In this document: one piece after another, positions 45,300 to 58,376 of the stretch
Numbering within the stretch: position 1 is the stretch's first letter
How the letters are laid out: each line of letters starts with the position of its first letter
DNA from: Labia minor
Lineage: Eukaryota; Arthropoda; Insecta; Dermaptera; Spongiphoridae
Reading direction: 5' to 3'
DNA: 64,000 nucleotides
Assembly (NCBI GenBank): GCA_963082975.1
Contig: OY720350.1
Location: 14,292,910 to 14,356,909, forward strand
Translations under genes and position numbers: made by a program
The notes under the pieces: model-generated
Told to the model about the DNA's origin: nothing
The model's input: only the letters and a program-made list of their open reading frames with translations
The model's database searches: none

Positions 45300-48200
45300 A
45301 ATTTATTTAATATTATATTTTTTAGCGAAGAAATTAAATATAAATAAAATTTGTTTGGATTTTGGCAGAAATACCAGTTGATTAACAGTCATATTACAAA
45401 TTTTCTATTTTAATATAATAAATGTAAACTGTGAAAATTGTATATAACATAAAAGTTAAGTTTTATATTTATTAACATATTATAAATAAGAATATAATAA
45501 AAAATTTTTAAATATTTTTTAACACCAATAGATTTTGTACTATTAAAAAATATTTCTGTATTAAAAATTATTATAGGTAATATTATAAAAAATTAATAAT
45601 ATATGCTAGAAATTTAAATTTAATAATGCTGATCAAAAGATTTCAGATTATCAGATAATTTTATTAATGTATAATATATTATTGTATAATTTTATTAATG
45701 TATAATAATATGTTACATTATTTTTTTTTTTAAATAATATTCTAACGTAATTTTTATTGGCATTATCCAGATTTTGTGATAAATGGGTTGCCCTCCTCTT
45801 AGGCTTAAGGGGACCTCTATTAGCTTTCATCCGATTAAGAATTCCATTTAAAGCATAAAAATATGCACTAAAAGTTATCTACCTTCTAGGCGAACTCCGA
45901 GCGAACATTTTCCTTTCTATTTTCTTTTTATAATTTTTTTTAGAAAAATTCCCTGGGGTGCAATTGTTTTATAATAAATAATTAAAAGTTTCAAAATATA
46001 AATGTCAACTTGGAAAACATTTTCTTAAACTATTAATAATTTACTAATTTAAAAAAATTAATATTAATTATTTTGAAGGGAAAGAAGTACTAAAATTTTT
46101 TACATTATATATGGTATGTATTATGAACATAAAAGAAAATTAATTTATATTTTTACTTTGTTCTAGTACTTCTCTTATAACATAAATTTAAATTATTAGA
46201 ATTTTAACTATAAAATATTGTTTAATTTTCTATTTGATTAATTTTTATTTATTTATTATATTTATTTATAGATTATTTTACTTTTTTGATAAGTGAATAT
46301 TATTAAATTTAGAATCATCAATTTTTTTAATTTAATTTAGATTAATTAAATTTCTTTGTTTGATTTTTAATATTATTAATGAAAATAATAATTAATAAAA
46401 TTAATTAATTAATTTAAAATTATAATCATTTCTGAAAGTAAGATTATTTTTATATTTATTTCAATATATATATATATATAGAAAATTAGAATAAAAATTA
46501 TTATTGCAATAATCCAGAGGGAAGTAGCATTTGGCAACTCGCTTGAATACTTAATAAATGAAAGGGAAAATGATTAACATCAAGTGATTCGAATCTGAAT
46601 AGCAAACTCATTTGATCCGTTAGCCAATCATAGACGTGTTTCTGCTCTTTCCCTTTAGTATAGATATATTACCATTTCCAATATTAAATTCACTCTAAAT
46701 CAATAATCTCTCCTAATAGGAAGTATGTGATCCGGAATGCACAATATTATTCGTTCAAGAATTAATACCATTAAAACTTCTAAATATGTATGTTCTTAAT
46801 TCTTATTCAATTATATATATCAATATCAATATATATATTTTGATATAAAATGAATTATTTTGAATCAATTAATTTAATTTTAATTGATATTTAAAAGTGA
46901 AGAGAAAGAATACTGACTAGACATACTGTCCTTAATTAATATTAGTTTATATTATTTGTACATAACGTAATAAATACAATTTCATTTATAAAAACAAGGG
47001 GAAAAATTAAAAATTAAATTTATTAAAATCCAAGTACAAAATTAATTATTATTAGTTATGTGGTTAAATAAAAATAATATTGATCACGGAGATTTTAAAA
47101 TTGTATATTATTATAACGTTCCAAACTCTTTCACTAATAATTCTCGCCTCTATATAATTGAACATACACACATGTGTATAATATTCAGACCAAGTCATTT
47201 AAACAGAGTTATATACATTTATGAAAAAATAACAATTCATGATTTTTGAATATCTAAGTATCCTTCACTAGACCTGATAATCGTGGTTCTAAAGTACTAT
47301 AGATTAAAGGGACTGAATAGGCATCAATAAATTCCAATTTTTCAAATTGACATTAAAAATACTTTTATATTTAGTATTTTCCAGAAAAATAAGTATCATA
47401 TGTAAGGAATAAGAAAATTTTATCAAATTGGCGACTTGTGCCCCTGTAAGGTAGGCAGCCAAACTTACCGAAAGATAAACACAAAGCACAATGAACTTGA
47501 AGGTTCTTCATTACTAAATATTATTAGTCATATTCTGAATTAATCAAATATTATCTTATTAATTAAAAATATATATTTTATTTTATAATATTCATAGAAA
47601 CTTGATTCTATTTTAAATTTATGATTTTCTGTGTGAGAATAATTATATAATGTAAAAGTAATTGCTATTTGGTATTATCATTATAAGTTAATACTCATGA
47701 AAATTGTATTTTCCAGATTCTTTCTTTTATTTGCAACATAACACAAAACTGTATTAACCTCTCTCCTTATTAACTAAATATTTTTCTTTTATATAGAAAT
47801 TGGTTAATGTATGATTTATCAATCCCTTATATAATGTATTAATGTTAAAAAGGAAAAAACTGTGGTATATAAAAATAATTTAATAATTGAAATCGAATTT
47901 GTAATTTTTGTTTTCACTCATTTAATTAAGTATTGATCACAGATAAGATACATTTATTTATTTATGGACCGATCGTGTTCATTTACTGGATTTACAATTA
48001 CTTTGTTTTACATCCGCCTATTTAAATCATCATCCTGTCTGTCGATACTAAAATAAATATTTCCAACATTTAATACTTTCTCCATATAATCGATTTATTT
48101 ATTATTATCTTTGAATTTAATATTATGTAATATTTTTTGTATATACTCGTAAATATATTATATATAATACTCCATATCCAATAAATTTTCTGTTTTAAAT

Positions 48201-48311
48201 TCTAATTAATCTTTAGTGTTTATTTTTTTATTAAATAACATTATTTTTCATAAAGAAAAAAAAATTAATGATATTTATATAATTTGAAGTATTTTTGTAT
48301 ATACTTATATA
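45300..48311. other. AT-rich intergenic DNA
   Basis: No coding exon, RNA gene or known element recognised. Two less AT-rich patches, about 45770-45910 and 46505-46640, show no protein similarity. The second contains a CCAAT-type motif (tagccaatcatag). Confidence 0.5.
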
Positions 48312-48785
48312 CAAGGGTAGGTTAAGGTAATAAGTCTTAGAAGTAATAACTTTTTGAATTTGCCGTCTCTTAAAGGAAATGACAACACTGCTCCTGTCAG
48401 CAGGCCACTCTGTCGAAATTTGAACTAGTTGGGTCTTTTAGTTTTTGTTTGGCATCCATTAATAGCAGACTAACTTGTGAATTGGGATACAAATTGATCT
48501 CTTATCCTCCCTATTCTCTGGATTTAGCCTCTAGTGACTATTTCTTGTTTCCAAACCTGAAGAAATGGTTCGGGCCAAAGAGGTTAGACCCCAACGATGA
48601 AATCATCTCACAAATCGATTTTGTTTTCCTCGACAAATCTTATTTTTTGGAAGGGGTAAACAAATTGGAGAAACGTTGAACGAAGTATATAGAGCTCAAA
48701 GGAAACTACGTTGAAAATAAAATAATTTTTGATTCAAAATCGTAGGTTTCATTCCTAAAGTCACGAACTTATTGATCTGCCCTCG
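48312..48785 (+). mobile_element. mariner remnant, C-terminal half
   Basis: TA-flanked, with degraded inverted ends (caagggtaggtt / gatctgccctcg). An open frame at 48449-48679 reads YPPYSLDLASSDYFLFPNLK and YFLEGVNKLEKR, then GNYVENK: the C-terminal part of a mariner transposase with the last catalytic motif and the G-x-YVE tail. The first half is deleted. Confidence 0.85.
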
Positions 48786-49514
48786 TATATAGTCAAAATT
48801 GAAAAGACCTATTGACTAGGAACTAGAGCTCTTTTTTTCTTTATTTCAAAAAGTTATTATTATTTATTATAATTTAAATAATATTTCTTAATTATTATTA
48901 TATTATCAAAACCAGTCAGAGTAAGTTTAATAAATTTTTTAAATGTTCTCTAAATATTATAAATTAAAAAATTAAGTATTTTTTTCATTTATTGTTAATA
49001 TTATACAATGAAATAAATAGTAAAGCTAATTTAAAATTTAAATAAAAAAAAAAAATAAAATAATAATAATATTTTTTTATTAGAACGAACGAAAAATTAA
49101 ATAGTAAACGTGATTTTTTTTGAATTGATTGAACTTTAAATAGTATTACAGAAATAGAGTTGATTTCATTTTAAAGCGTAAATATCATTTTATTGTATTA
49201 CCTATTTCCATTATTCACCTTGATTTCAGTTATATATGTTTTTTTTTCGTTATTTATTTTATTCACACGAGTCGAATTCATGCATAGTCAATATAAAAAC
49301 ATTTTTTTTTTGTAACTTAGACTTCATAAATAATTAAAATGGTTAATAAATTTTTAATTCTCAATTGAATCCTCAATTTTATTTCAATGAAAAAAAAAAT
49401 TATCTAAGAATTAATAAAGGTTATTTTTTTAAAAAGAAAAAAAAATCTTTAAAATATAATATAATAATCAATAATATTCTAATTATTTATTAATTCTAAT
49501 AAAAAAAATAAATT

Positions 49515-50124
49515 AGCTGGAGTGAGTGTCTCGACTAGATAATCTCGCAATTTGAATTGGATTAAAGATTATAATATATTATATTTAAATTAAATTTAAT
49601 TAATTATAAATTAAAATTAAAAAATAATATTTATTAAACCAGCGCATGTTTGGCTCTTTGTTGATGGCACCATGGCACGTGTTGGCGCGTGAGATTTGCA
49701 GTGTTAAAAAGTTAATTCTGGTACTTTCAGCGATTCAATCAAGCTGAAATTCTATATATATATAGCAGTTTTATACAATTATTAATCATGTGAAAAATTA
49801 TCAAACATATATCTTTATTTTTACGATCACTTTATAGGAAAAAAATCAAAACGTTGTAGGTAATGACCCTCTTCCGGTTGAGCTAGATTTCTCAAAAGTT
49901 GATAGAAAACTACGAATTTTGAATAATGCCCATGCACCAAATTTCAAGATTCTAGCTCAAACCGTTTTTGCGTCATCTTGTCTACATACATACACGCATA
50001 CACACACACATACATTTTTTTCAACCTTAGTGAAAATGATTCAGTAACCTTCAAAACGTATAAAAACATCAAAATCTCAACATCGAAAATTTTCGCGATC
50101 GCAATACTTTCTCTGGCAAGATAG
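49515..50124 (-). mobile_element. HINE-like repeat, full length, reverse
   Basis: Starts agctggagtgagtgtctcga and ends atactttctctggcaagatag. The conserved block gcaccatggcacgtgttggc differs by one base from other copies at the first half of the palindromic region. Confidence 0.8.
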
Positions 50125-50635
50125 ATATACATATTTATCAATATAAACATAAATTAATCTATTCTTTTATTTCTTTAATGTTACGTTGATTTAGGGATGT
50201 TAATGTTTTTAAATTATAATAGAATTTGAATTGAGAAATCTATTATCAAATGGCAGTGTAGAAATTGTAGAATTACCAATTCAGATTATTTAAATAAAAA
50301 AAAACTTCAATGATATAAATACACTTATATATTAAATAAAGAGATATTGCAAAAATATACATTATCTATACCAAATCAAATAATAATATCTAAATATTTT
50401 GTTGTATAATTTTTCACATTTCTAGAAATAATTTTATTTATTCATTATTTTATGAATTTATTATAAAAATATTTCTTACTATATATAATACATATAAGTA
50501 TATTCAATTGGTTATAAAATAATGTAAATATATATAGTATGTACTTAATAGAATTTTCAAATTAAATTTTTTCCCTTAAAAATATCTAGTTTTTAGAATT
50601 TATTTATTTATTATACAAATTTCCATTTTATTTTT

Positions 50636-51204
50636 ACTATCTAGCCAGATGTCGAGATTTTGATGTTTTTATACGTTTTGAAGGTTCCTGAATCATTTTT
50701 CACTAAGGTTGAGAAAAATGTCAGTCTCTCTGTGTGTGTGTGTATGTGTGTATGTATGTAGACAAGATTACGCAAAAAAAGGTTTGAGCTAGAATCATGA
50801 AATTATTCAAAATTTGTATTTTTCTATCAACTTTTGAGAAATGTAGCTCAACCGGAAGAGGGTTATTACCTACCACGTTTTGATTTTTTTTCCTCTTAAG
50901 TGACCGTAAAAATAAAGATATATGTTTGATAGCTTTTCACTTGATTAATAATTGTATAAAACTGCTATATATAGAATTTCAGCTTGATTGAATTGCTGAA
51001 AGTACCAGAATTAACTTTTTAACACTGCAAATCTCACGCGCCAACACGTGACGTGGTGCCATCAACAAAGAGCCAAATATGCGCTGGTTTAATAAATAAT
51101 TATTTATTAATTTTAGTTTATAATTTATAATTAATTAAATTTAATTTAAATATAATATAAATTTAAATTCAAATTGCGTGATAGTCGAGTGGAGACACTC
51201 CAGC
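50636..51204 (+). mobile_element. HINE-like repeat, near full length
   Basis: The left palindrome is missing most of its loop and the following cgaaaattttcg (actatctagccagatgtcgag). The rest is intact, with right end gagtggagacactccagc. It lies about 500 bp from the inverted copy at 49515-50124. Confidence 0.8.
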
Positions 51205-51725
51205 TTATTTTATTATAGATTGGAGAATAATAATTGAATGTTGTGTGCAATCCAAAATAATTTTTTTTACGGAACAACGATAGGAAGGGAAGGTATTGTT
51301 TTCTTTTTAGTTATTATATACTTAATATATTATATATTAAGTGTACATAAAATTTTATTTTTATTAAATGTAATTTTTAGTATAATTTAGTATTTTTTTA
51401 CTTTAATGTAAATAAAAATTATTTTTTAATATCAATAAAAATTTTGTGATTCTTTTTTCAATGTATTCTCTGATTTAAATATATTATTTGAATATTGATG
51501 TTCATACTAATTATAATAATAGTAATTAGTCTGTAACGGCTTGTTCGTAAAATATGTAAAGCCTTTATTTCAAATTAGCATGTCAAATTTAGAGAAAATC
51601 GATTAGATCCAATATGTATAGGTAAATAAGTATAACATATAGGGTATCTGATAATTATTCACAGCATTCCGCATGGAATGTCAAGAGCATTGCTATTACC
51701 TGTGCCATTTTCAAGGGAGTGGATA

Positions 51726-51756
51726 ATGATGATGATGATGATGATGATGATGATGT
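51726..51756. repeat. GAT trinucleotide microsatellite
   Basis: About ten GAT units in otherwise unique, moderately AT-rich DNA. No open frame through it was recognised. Confidence 0.85.
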
Positions 51757-52620
51757 TATGATGGGAATGATGAAGATGACTTGGGCAATGCAATTTATTT
51801 ACATATCCCCAAATCGGAAGAAATATTTTTCTTTCATGCGATCAATCTTTATGAAAAAGGAATTCATTCCAAGTCAGGGACTTTGAAAATGGTATAAAAA
51901 TAGACGTCATAATTAATCGATTGATTCTCACTGTTAATTGATTGGAAGGTCTACAAAATCTGAAAATCATGACAGGTTTGATTTGGGATTGAGTAATTTT
52001 TTAAAAATTCAAGAACATTTAATAAAAAAAAAAAAAATAAGTTGCTATAGAACTATCAATTAAGGAATATTGATGAAATTTACTATTCATGAACATCTTA
52101 TTAAGCATACTTAAGAAAAGATTATATTGAAGTAATAACAAGAACATACGAGTAATGGTTAATTGTTCAACATTTCAATGTTTAATGAGCAAATATGTAT
52201 CCAAATTGCAAAAGAAAATTATTAGAATTTAGTTCATTAGCTCACCAAATATGACAATATAATTTTTAAATATTTAAAATTAAACAAGTTTTTGGTATTT
52301 TTTTTTTCAAAAATTTCTCCATCTTCTTCATTTACCGCACAGTTGCAATATTTGGTTAGGTAAAATACATATTCAGCATGAATAATTTTTTTTTTTATTT
52401 TTAAAAAAAAAAACAACAAAAAAACTGCTCAATAAGGAATTTTTTCACGTGTAGTAACGAAACCGGTTAGACAAATTGAATAAATGTTAAACACTACGAT
52501 CCTAGTCTTTTTTCTTTCTTCATATAAATATATTATATATATTAAAATTATATTTCATATATGAAATTAGTTTCGTTTCCAATTTAGCCCAGATGAAATA
52601 TGGATTAGGATAAGTTAAAT

Positions 52621-53319
52621 TAGTGATTCTCAACCTGGACGATCGACATCTTAAAGGGGGCGATTATTTAACTATACGATTTTGGGGGGCGATAAGTTAT
52701 TTTTGGGGGCGATAGTAGTTTTAGTGGGCGAAATCATTTTAAACTATATTAAAGATATCAGAAAAATAATAAATAAAAATTATATCTTATTCTCTTTCGA
52801 TTTAATTTAATTTAAAATATATTACTTATATACATAAGATTTAAGAAATGTTTTTATTTTAAATATTTATTTTTAATTAATATTATTTATAATAGCGAAG
52901 AGATTAGGAAATTTACTATTTATTTTATATTTTATTAAAAAGACATAAATTAGAATAGTGATTCTCAACCTGGGCGATCGACATCTTAAAGGGGGAGAAT
53001 ATTTGACTATACGATTTTGGGGGACGAAATCATTTTTAACTCTAAAAAAAAGGTAAGATGATTTTGCGAACAGGCTTTTAAACATTTCCGCTTTTTTTCA
53101 ATATGGTTCTAAAAAAAAAAAAAGGTAAGATGTTTTTGCGATCAGGCTTTTAGTTTCTGAAACTCGATTTTTCAATATGGCTCTAAGTATCACCAACTGT
53201 ACCTACCTTTTATATTAGGGATTATCATGCAATTTTTATCTGTTCAAATTTATAGGGGGCGAATTATGAAGCCGGCCTTACGAAGTGGGCGTTTGGTCCA
53301 AAAAGGTTGAGAAACACTA
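52621..53319 (+). mobile_element. Non-autonomous hAT element with internal duplication of a related locus
   Basis: Ends tagtgattctcaacct and aggttgagaaacacta. An 8-bp duplication agttaaat/ggttaaat (one mismatch) flanks it. Inside, 52741-52950 matches the DNA just upstream of the hAT element at 26766, followed by a second internal copy of the left end (tagtgattctcaacctgggc at about 52957). Confidence 0.75.
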
Positions 53320-53795
53320 GGTTAAATTAATCAAATATGTATATGTTTATTTTAGTAAAAAAAGCCATTTTTCTTCAACCTCTTCAGTATGCTTAATTTT
53401 AGAAGAGATAAAAATGGAGAGAATTCACCCCCATTCCACCGCATTATCTCGTCTGGCTCAACCGCAATGTTCTTGATTTAATCCCAGGCGTTGACGAATC
53501 ATTTTCTGAATAATAAGTATTTTGGAGTAGATCCTTTCATTCCCTCACTGGTGGATCTTTTAGAATATAACGGGTATATAACTGGCTAAAGGATAATCGT
53601 GAAATTTAATTAATAAAAGAAAATTATTCAGTAGAGAAGCTAAAAAAAGATTGTAGATTGAGAATTAATTTTTTTGTTATTGTCTTCAATTTTTTAAAAT
53701 ATAAAAACAAATTTAATAATTAATTTAATATAAAATAAAAAAATAACATATCAATTTTAATTAATTTATATTTAAAAACAGAGAAAACATTTTTA

Positions 53796-54402
53796 ACGAC
53801 CGACGATAGTAAGGGAGGTATTGTTTTCACACCAAATTTCACATGTGGAGATTTTTACATATCTCCACGAATCATGCATTTTCTTAACAAAAAAAAGTAT
53901 TTTTAGCATGATTGATGTCTGACCGTCCGTCCGTCTGTCCGGCTGTACGTATAGATGTGTACAGCTTAAACGGCTCAACGGATTTTGATAAAATTTGGTA
54001 TATTTACTTAATGTATCAGTAGCATAAATTCATCAAGTTTTTGTGTATATCTGAAAACCGGAAGTCGTAGTATTACCGATCGACGATAGGAAGGGAAGGG
54101 TTATTTTCACACCAAATTTCACATGAGGAGATTTTTTACATATCTCCACGAATCATGCACTTTGTATTGGTTTTTATCATCGGGAAAAATCATCTTGATT
54201 AGTTTTTTCTTAATTTAAAATTATATGACGTCATCCAGTCTTCCATGATGTCACAGCCAGCGCCTCATTATATATGATAAATAAAATTTAAAATATTTAT
54301 GTTATATCCATATCTGTTTTTTATTGCATTAATAGATACATTAAAATTATTTGATATTGTTTCTGTAGCTGGAAATTAATTTATTTCAAACCGTCGGTCG
54401 GT
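53796..54402 (-). mobile_element. ACCGACCGACG-ended element, copy C
   Basis: Ends aacgaccgacgat and accgtcggtcggt. Full length (about 607 bp), collinear with copy A in reverse, with one intact TGACGTCA at 54226-54233 and a decayed second (tgatgtca). Confidence 0.75.
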
Positions 54403-55911
54403 TCTCTGCCTTTGGTCAACTTATTTTATATATAATATATACTGCATATATGTATAAGAATTTATATTATCTTACCCTAAAATTATTAAGAAAATTAATG
54501 TTCGAATTAAATTTTTAATAATAGACTTTATATTGTAAAAATTTACCTACTTTATTAATCAAAATTTAATTTTTTAATTGTTTTATTTTCCATTAGGAAA
54601 TTTATTTTATTGTTAATTTATTTTAAAAAATTAATCCAAAACTCATATTATATACAATTCCTTAATAGAAAAAAATACTATTTATTTATTGAATTTAAAA
54701 TTTAATATAACTATAATTTATTAATATTGCATTAAAAAAAAAACAAAAAAAATTAATTAACTTTAATTTTTATTTTCAAAGACAAAAGAATATTGCAATA
54801 TTTTTTTTTAAAATGGCTTGCAAATAAGAAGACATATTAAAAAAAAAACAAGTAAAGATAGATATATATATATAGACAATAGCCACTTAATCTCCTATTT
54901 ATATTCCTAATAATGATAATGACTAGCCTGGAGTGGGGGAGGGGCGAAAAAATTTAAGTGAAAATATTAAAAGATAGTAAACATTCAAAAAGTAAGTCTT
55001 ATTTTGGCAGTTAACATTAGTTAAAAATAATTTAAAAACAAAATCCAAATGTGTGTTCATAATAGTGTTCTATAAATTTAATTATAAACAGAGGGGAGGG
55101 GGATGAAAATTATTGATTAGAGATGAAATAGTATTCTATTTATTTTGTTAAACTACTTATAGAATATATATATTAATATATAAATGTGAGAAAAAAATGA
55201 ATTATTTTAGAAAATAAATAAATGAATCAATGAAATATTATTTTGAAAAAAAATAACATATTTACCAAATTATCAAAATTTAAAATTTTGAGATTGTTTA
55301 TTTTTTTAAAAAGTAAAGCATAAATTTGTAATTAATTTTAAATAAATATTAAATCATTAGCCGTTCTATATTAACTTTAATCAAATCGTTGTAATAATTT
55401 TTTTTCTTTTTTTTCAATATTTAATAATAACAAAACAAAATTTTAAAAAAATGAAGTTAGTTACAAATTAATAATTTAGACAATTTGTAATTAGCTTCAA
55501 GCTAGTACAAATTAATAATTTAGACCATAGGTTCTTAAACTTATGTACTCCACGGACCCCCACTTGAAAAAATTTTTTTTGACGGACCCCCATCACAACT
55601 TTAGGTACTTTACGTCATTTTATTAATTAATTTCTGGCTTACGATCTCATAAGAACAAGGATATATGATGAATATTTCTAACAGTGATTGGTGAATAACG
55701 ATTTTTTTGCATATTGTAGAACACATTTTATTAGAAATTATAATATTGAAGAAAGAAAATACAAACATTGTCATAGCAACAAATCTCACAAATTATAATG
55801 GGTACTTACATTAAATTCATATAAATATTTTATAATTTTTTTCAGAAAATATTAAATAAGAAATATTTTAAAAAATAACTGCATCTATCTCATTAAATAT
55901 AACTTACATAT

Positions 55912-57771
55912 TTAATGAGATGTATGCAGTTGTTTTCTTGAAACAAGAATCTCAATATCTGGCTTAATATTGGAAACTTTTAATCTAAGATCCGGCTCTA
56001 CATTTAATTTGTTTCTATATTTAGACTTAATATAAAATAGTACCGAAAAAGCTTGTTCGCATAAATATGTTGTGCAGAATGGAATCAAGTGTTGAAGTGC
56101 TTTATTTGCAAGCGCAGGATAATCTGACCTGAGAAGTAACCAAAAGTTGCTCAATTCAGTTTTGTTAAATTTTAGTTTATAAGTTGTATCACATGATAAT
56201 TCCACGAGAATATCTTGTTCAGGTGCAGATAAATGTTTAGTATTTGTAATTTCCATATTAAATGGATCTCTGATCCAGTTATTGCAAGGATCAGGAGTAG
56301 AAAAATACTTCCTGAAGTTGCTTTTCAAAGTAATTAAATGTTCAACAAATAATTGACGCGTTTGATTAAGCAATTTTTCACTGGAGCTTTCTATGAAATC
56401 ATTGAGAGTTGGAAAAGACTCATATACACCGTTCTGGATGCGTTTCGACCACAAGTCGATTTTTTTAATCATTGCTTCTATTTTATCTTCAACTTTAAAT
56501 ATATTTACAACAGTACCTTGCAGGCTCAAATTAAGTTCGTTCAATTTTGTAAAAATATCAGTCAAGTAAGCCACCTTAGCTAACCAGATAAAATCATTGA
56601 AACATTCGGTCAGTTCAAAATGCGCATCTATTAAAAACAATCGTATTTCATCTCGAAGCTCAAAAAGGCGAATGAGTACTTTCCCGCGGGACAACCAACG
56701 TACATCTGTATGTAATAATAAATGTGTATGTTGACTACCCATTTCCTCACACAAAATTTTAAAAACTCTGGAATTAAGTGGACGAGCCTTAATGAAATTG
56801 ACAATTTTAACTACTTCGTCTAATGTTCTTTTCAAATCTGGTGACATATTTTTGGCTGCTAATGATTCTCTGTGAATGCAGCAATGATTCCAAACAACCT
56901 GAGGCGCAACATTTTTAATAAGAGCAATCAATCCAGTTCTTGTACCTGACATTGCACGAGCACCATCAGTGCAAATTCCAACACATTTTGGCCACTCTAT
57001 TTCATTTTCGGTTATAAAATTATTCAAACTGTTAAATATGTCATTAGCTGTCGTTCGTGAAGGTAGTGAATCACAAAACAATACATCTTCTTGTATTTGA
57101 TTTTCAAACTCATATCTAATGAAAGCTAACAAATTGGCATTATTAGTGACATCAGTACTTTCATCCAATTGTAATGAGTAATAGTGACTTTTGCGCACTC
57201 TCGATATTAATTCTTCTTTTATATTACATGACATGTCTTCAATCCTATTCTTAACCGTATCATTTGATAATGAAATCAAATTTATATCGTTTGCTGCTTT
57301 AGTTCCTAACATTATATTTGTAATTACTTTTGTAGCAGGAAGAATTAATTGCTCTGCTATATTATGCGGCTTTCCTGCTTTAGCAATAAGTAGAGCTACT
57401 TCATATGATGCCATTACTGCTTTCTTACTCATACCACCAGATCCCGTCTTTACCATCAATTTCTGACTTGAATTAAGTTCTTCTTTTTTCATTTTAAAAA
57501 ATTCGATAGACTTACTAACATGCTCGCTGTGCTTTGTTTGTAAATGACGTCTGAGATTAGCAGGTTTCATACTTTCATTGGATAAACTTTCCTGACATAG
57601 AACGCAGACTGGTCTTTCCACATCATTGTTGCAAATATAAGTAAATCCAAATGATAAATAATCATCCGAATATTTTCTAGTTTTGCGTTTCTTGGTAGAG
57701 TTTGCTGTTGATGCCTCATCATCTGATTCTTTCCGTTTCTGTGTTGAACCAGTTTGTAGCCAACGATCCAT
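55912..57771 (-). CDS. hAT-family transposase (BED zinc finger, ZBED5/SCAND3-like)
   Basis: 619 residues, the usual length for this group. Residues 56-81 form a BED finger (C56-x2-C59-x16-H76-x4-H81). The RNase-H-like core shows D203 in LQLDESTD, D269 in CTDGARAM, the hAT C-x2-H motif at 297-300 (CCIH), W359 in HTDVRWLSRG, and E572 in CEQAFSVLFYIKSKYRN within the C-terminal dimerisation region. All expected catalytic residues appear present. The start at MDRWLQTGS follows a short open stretch beginning MLINYSIK in another frame; this Met gives the canonical N-terminus with a Lys/Arg-rich segment (KKRKTRK, about 27-33) that may be a nuclear signal. It would act in the nucleus on the element's own ends. 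A domesticated host gene is unlikely because it lies within inverted repeats and a target-site duplication. Confidence 0.95.
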   Translation of the reverse strand: MDRWLQTGSTQKRKESDDEASTANSTKKRKTRKYSDDYLSFGFTYICNNDVERPVCVLCQESLSNESMKPANLRRHLQTKHSEHVSKSIEFFKMKKEELNSSQKLMVKTGSGGMSKKAVMASYEVALLIAKAGKPHNIAEQLILPATKVITNIMLGTKAANDINLISLSNDTVKNRIEDMSCNIKEELISRVRKSHYYSLQLDESTDVTNNANLLAFIRYEFENQIQEDVLFCDSLPSRTTANDIFNSLNNFITENEIEWPKCVGICTDGARAMSGTRTGLIALIKNVAPQVVWNHCCIHRESLAAKNMSPDLKRTLDEVVKIVNFIKARPLNSRVFKILCEEMGSQHTHLLLHTDVRWLSRGKVLIRLFELRDEIRLFLIDAHFELTECFNDFIWLAKVAYLTDIFTKLNELNLSLQGTVVNIFKVEDKIEAMIKKIDLWSKRIQNGVYESFPTLNDFIESSSEKLLNQTRQLFVEHLITLKSNFRKYFSTPDPCNNWIRDPFNMEITNTKHLSAPEQDILVELSCDTTYKLKFNKTELSNFWLLLRSDYPALANKALQHLIPFCTTYLCEQAFSVLFYIKSKYRNKLNVEPDLRLKVSNIKPDIEILVSRKQLHTSH

Positions 57772-57990
57772 TTTATGGAGTAATTTATTAACATTGAACT
57801 ACAATAATATAAATATAATATAAATATAACGAATTATTATTTACTAGCTATGTTTTAATATGATTTTAAATGAATGTTTTAATATCATTTTAAATGAATG
57901 TTTTAAATCATTTTAATAAATGTTTTAAATCATTTTAAATAAATGATTTAATATCATTTTAAATGAATATTAATTTATATAATAAATATA

Positions 57991-58080
57991 TTTCGTAATT
58001 TGATTCTAAAATATTATTAATTTCGTAATTTGATTCTAAAATATTATTAATTTCGTAATTTGATTCTAAAATATTATTAA
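57991..58080. repeat. Three perfect 30-bp tandem repeats in the hAT element
   Basis: The unit begins tttcgtaatttgattctaaa and repeats exactly at 57991, 58021 and 58051. It lies upstream of the transposase start, where hAT subterminal repeats that bind transposase often occur. Confidence 0.9.
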
Positions 58081-58266
58081 AATAAATATTTTTTATTCAT
58101 AAAACTAACTTATACTTACTCTCAAAAACAGCCTTTCTGGGAAATTGCAAAATGTGTTTAGTGTTTTTATAAAATAATGATCATGCAAATTACACTAAAA
58201 ATTAAAAAAAATTATTAGCTATAATAAACTATTATTAGCTATAATTTAATTATAATTAATTAAATT

Positions 58267-58376
58267 AATAAAAATAATTTAAAGATACAACTCGTTGAGA
58301 AATGAACTTATAATTAACATTAATAAAAATAATTTAAAGATACAACTCGTTGAGAAATGAACTTATAATTAACATT
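58267..58376. repeat. Two perfect 55-bp tandem repeats in the hAT element
   Basis: The unit begins aataaaaataatttaaagat and contains caactcgttgagaaatgaac; copies at 58267-58321 and 58322-58376 are identical. Confidence 0.9.

Noticed and set aside
56353-57466. Plus-strand frames of 76 and 91 codons within the hAT element
   Set aside because: Antisense shadows of the 619-codon transposase.
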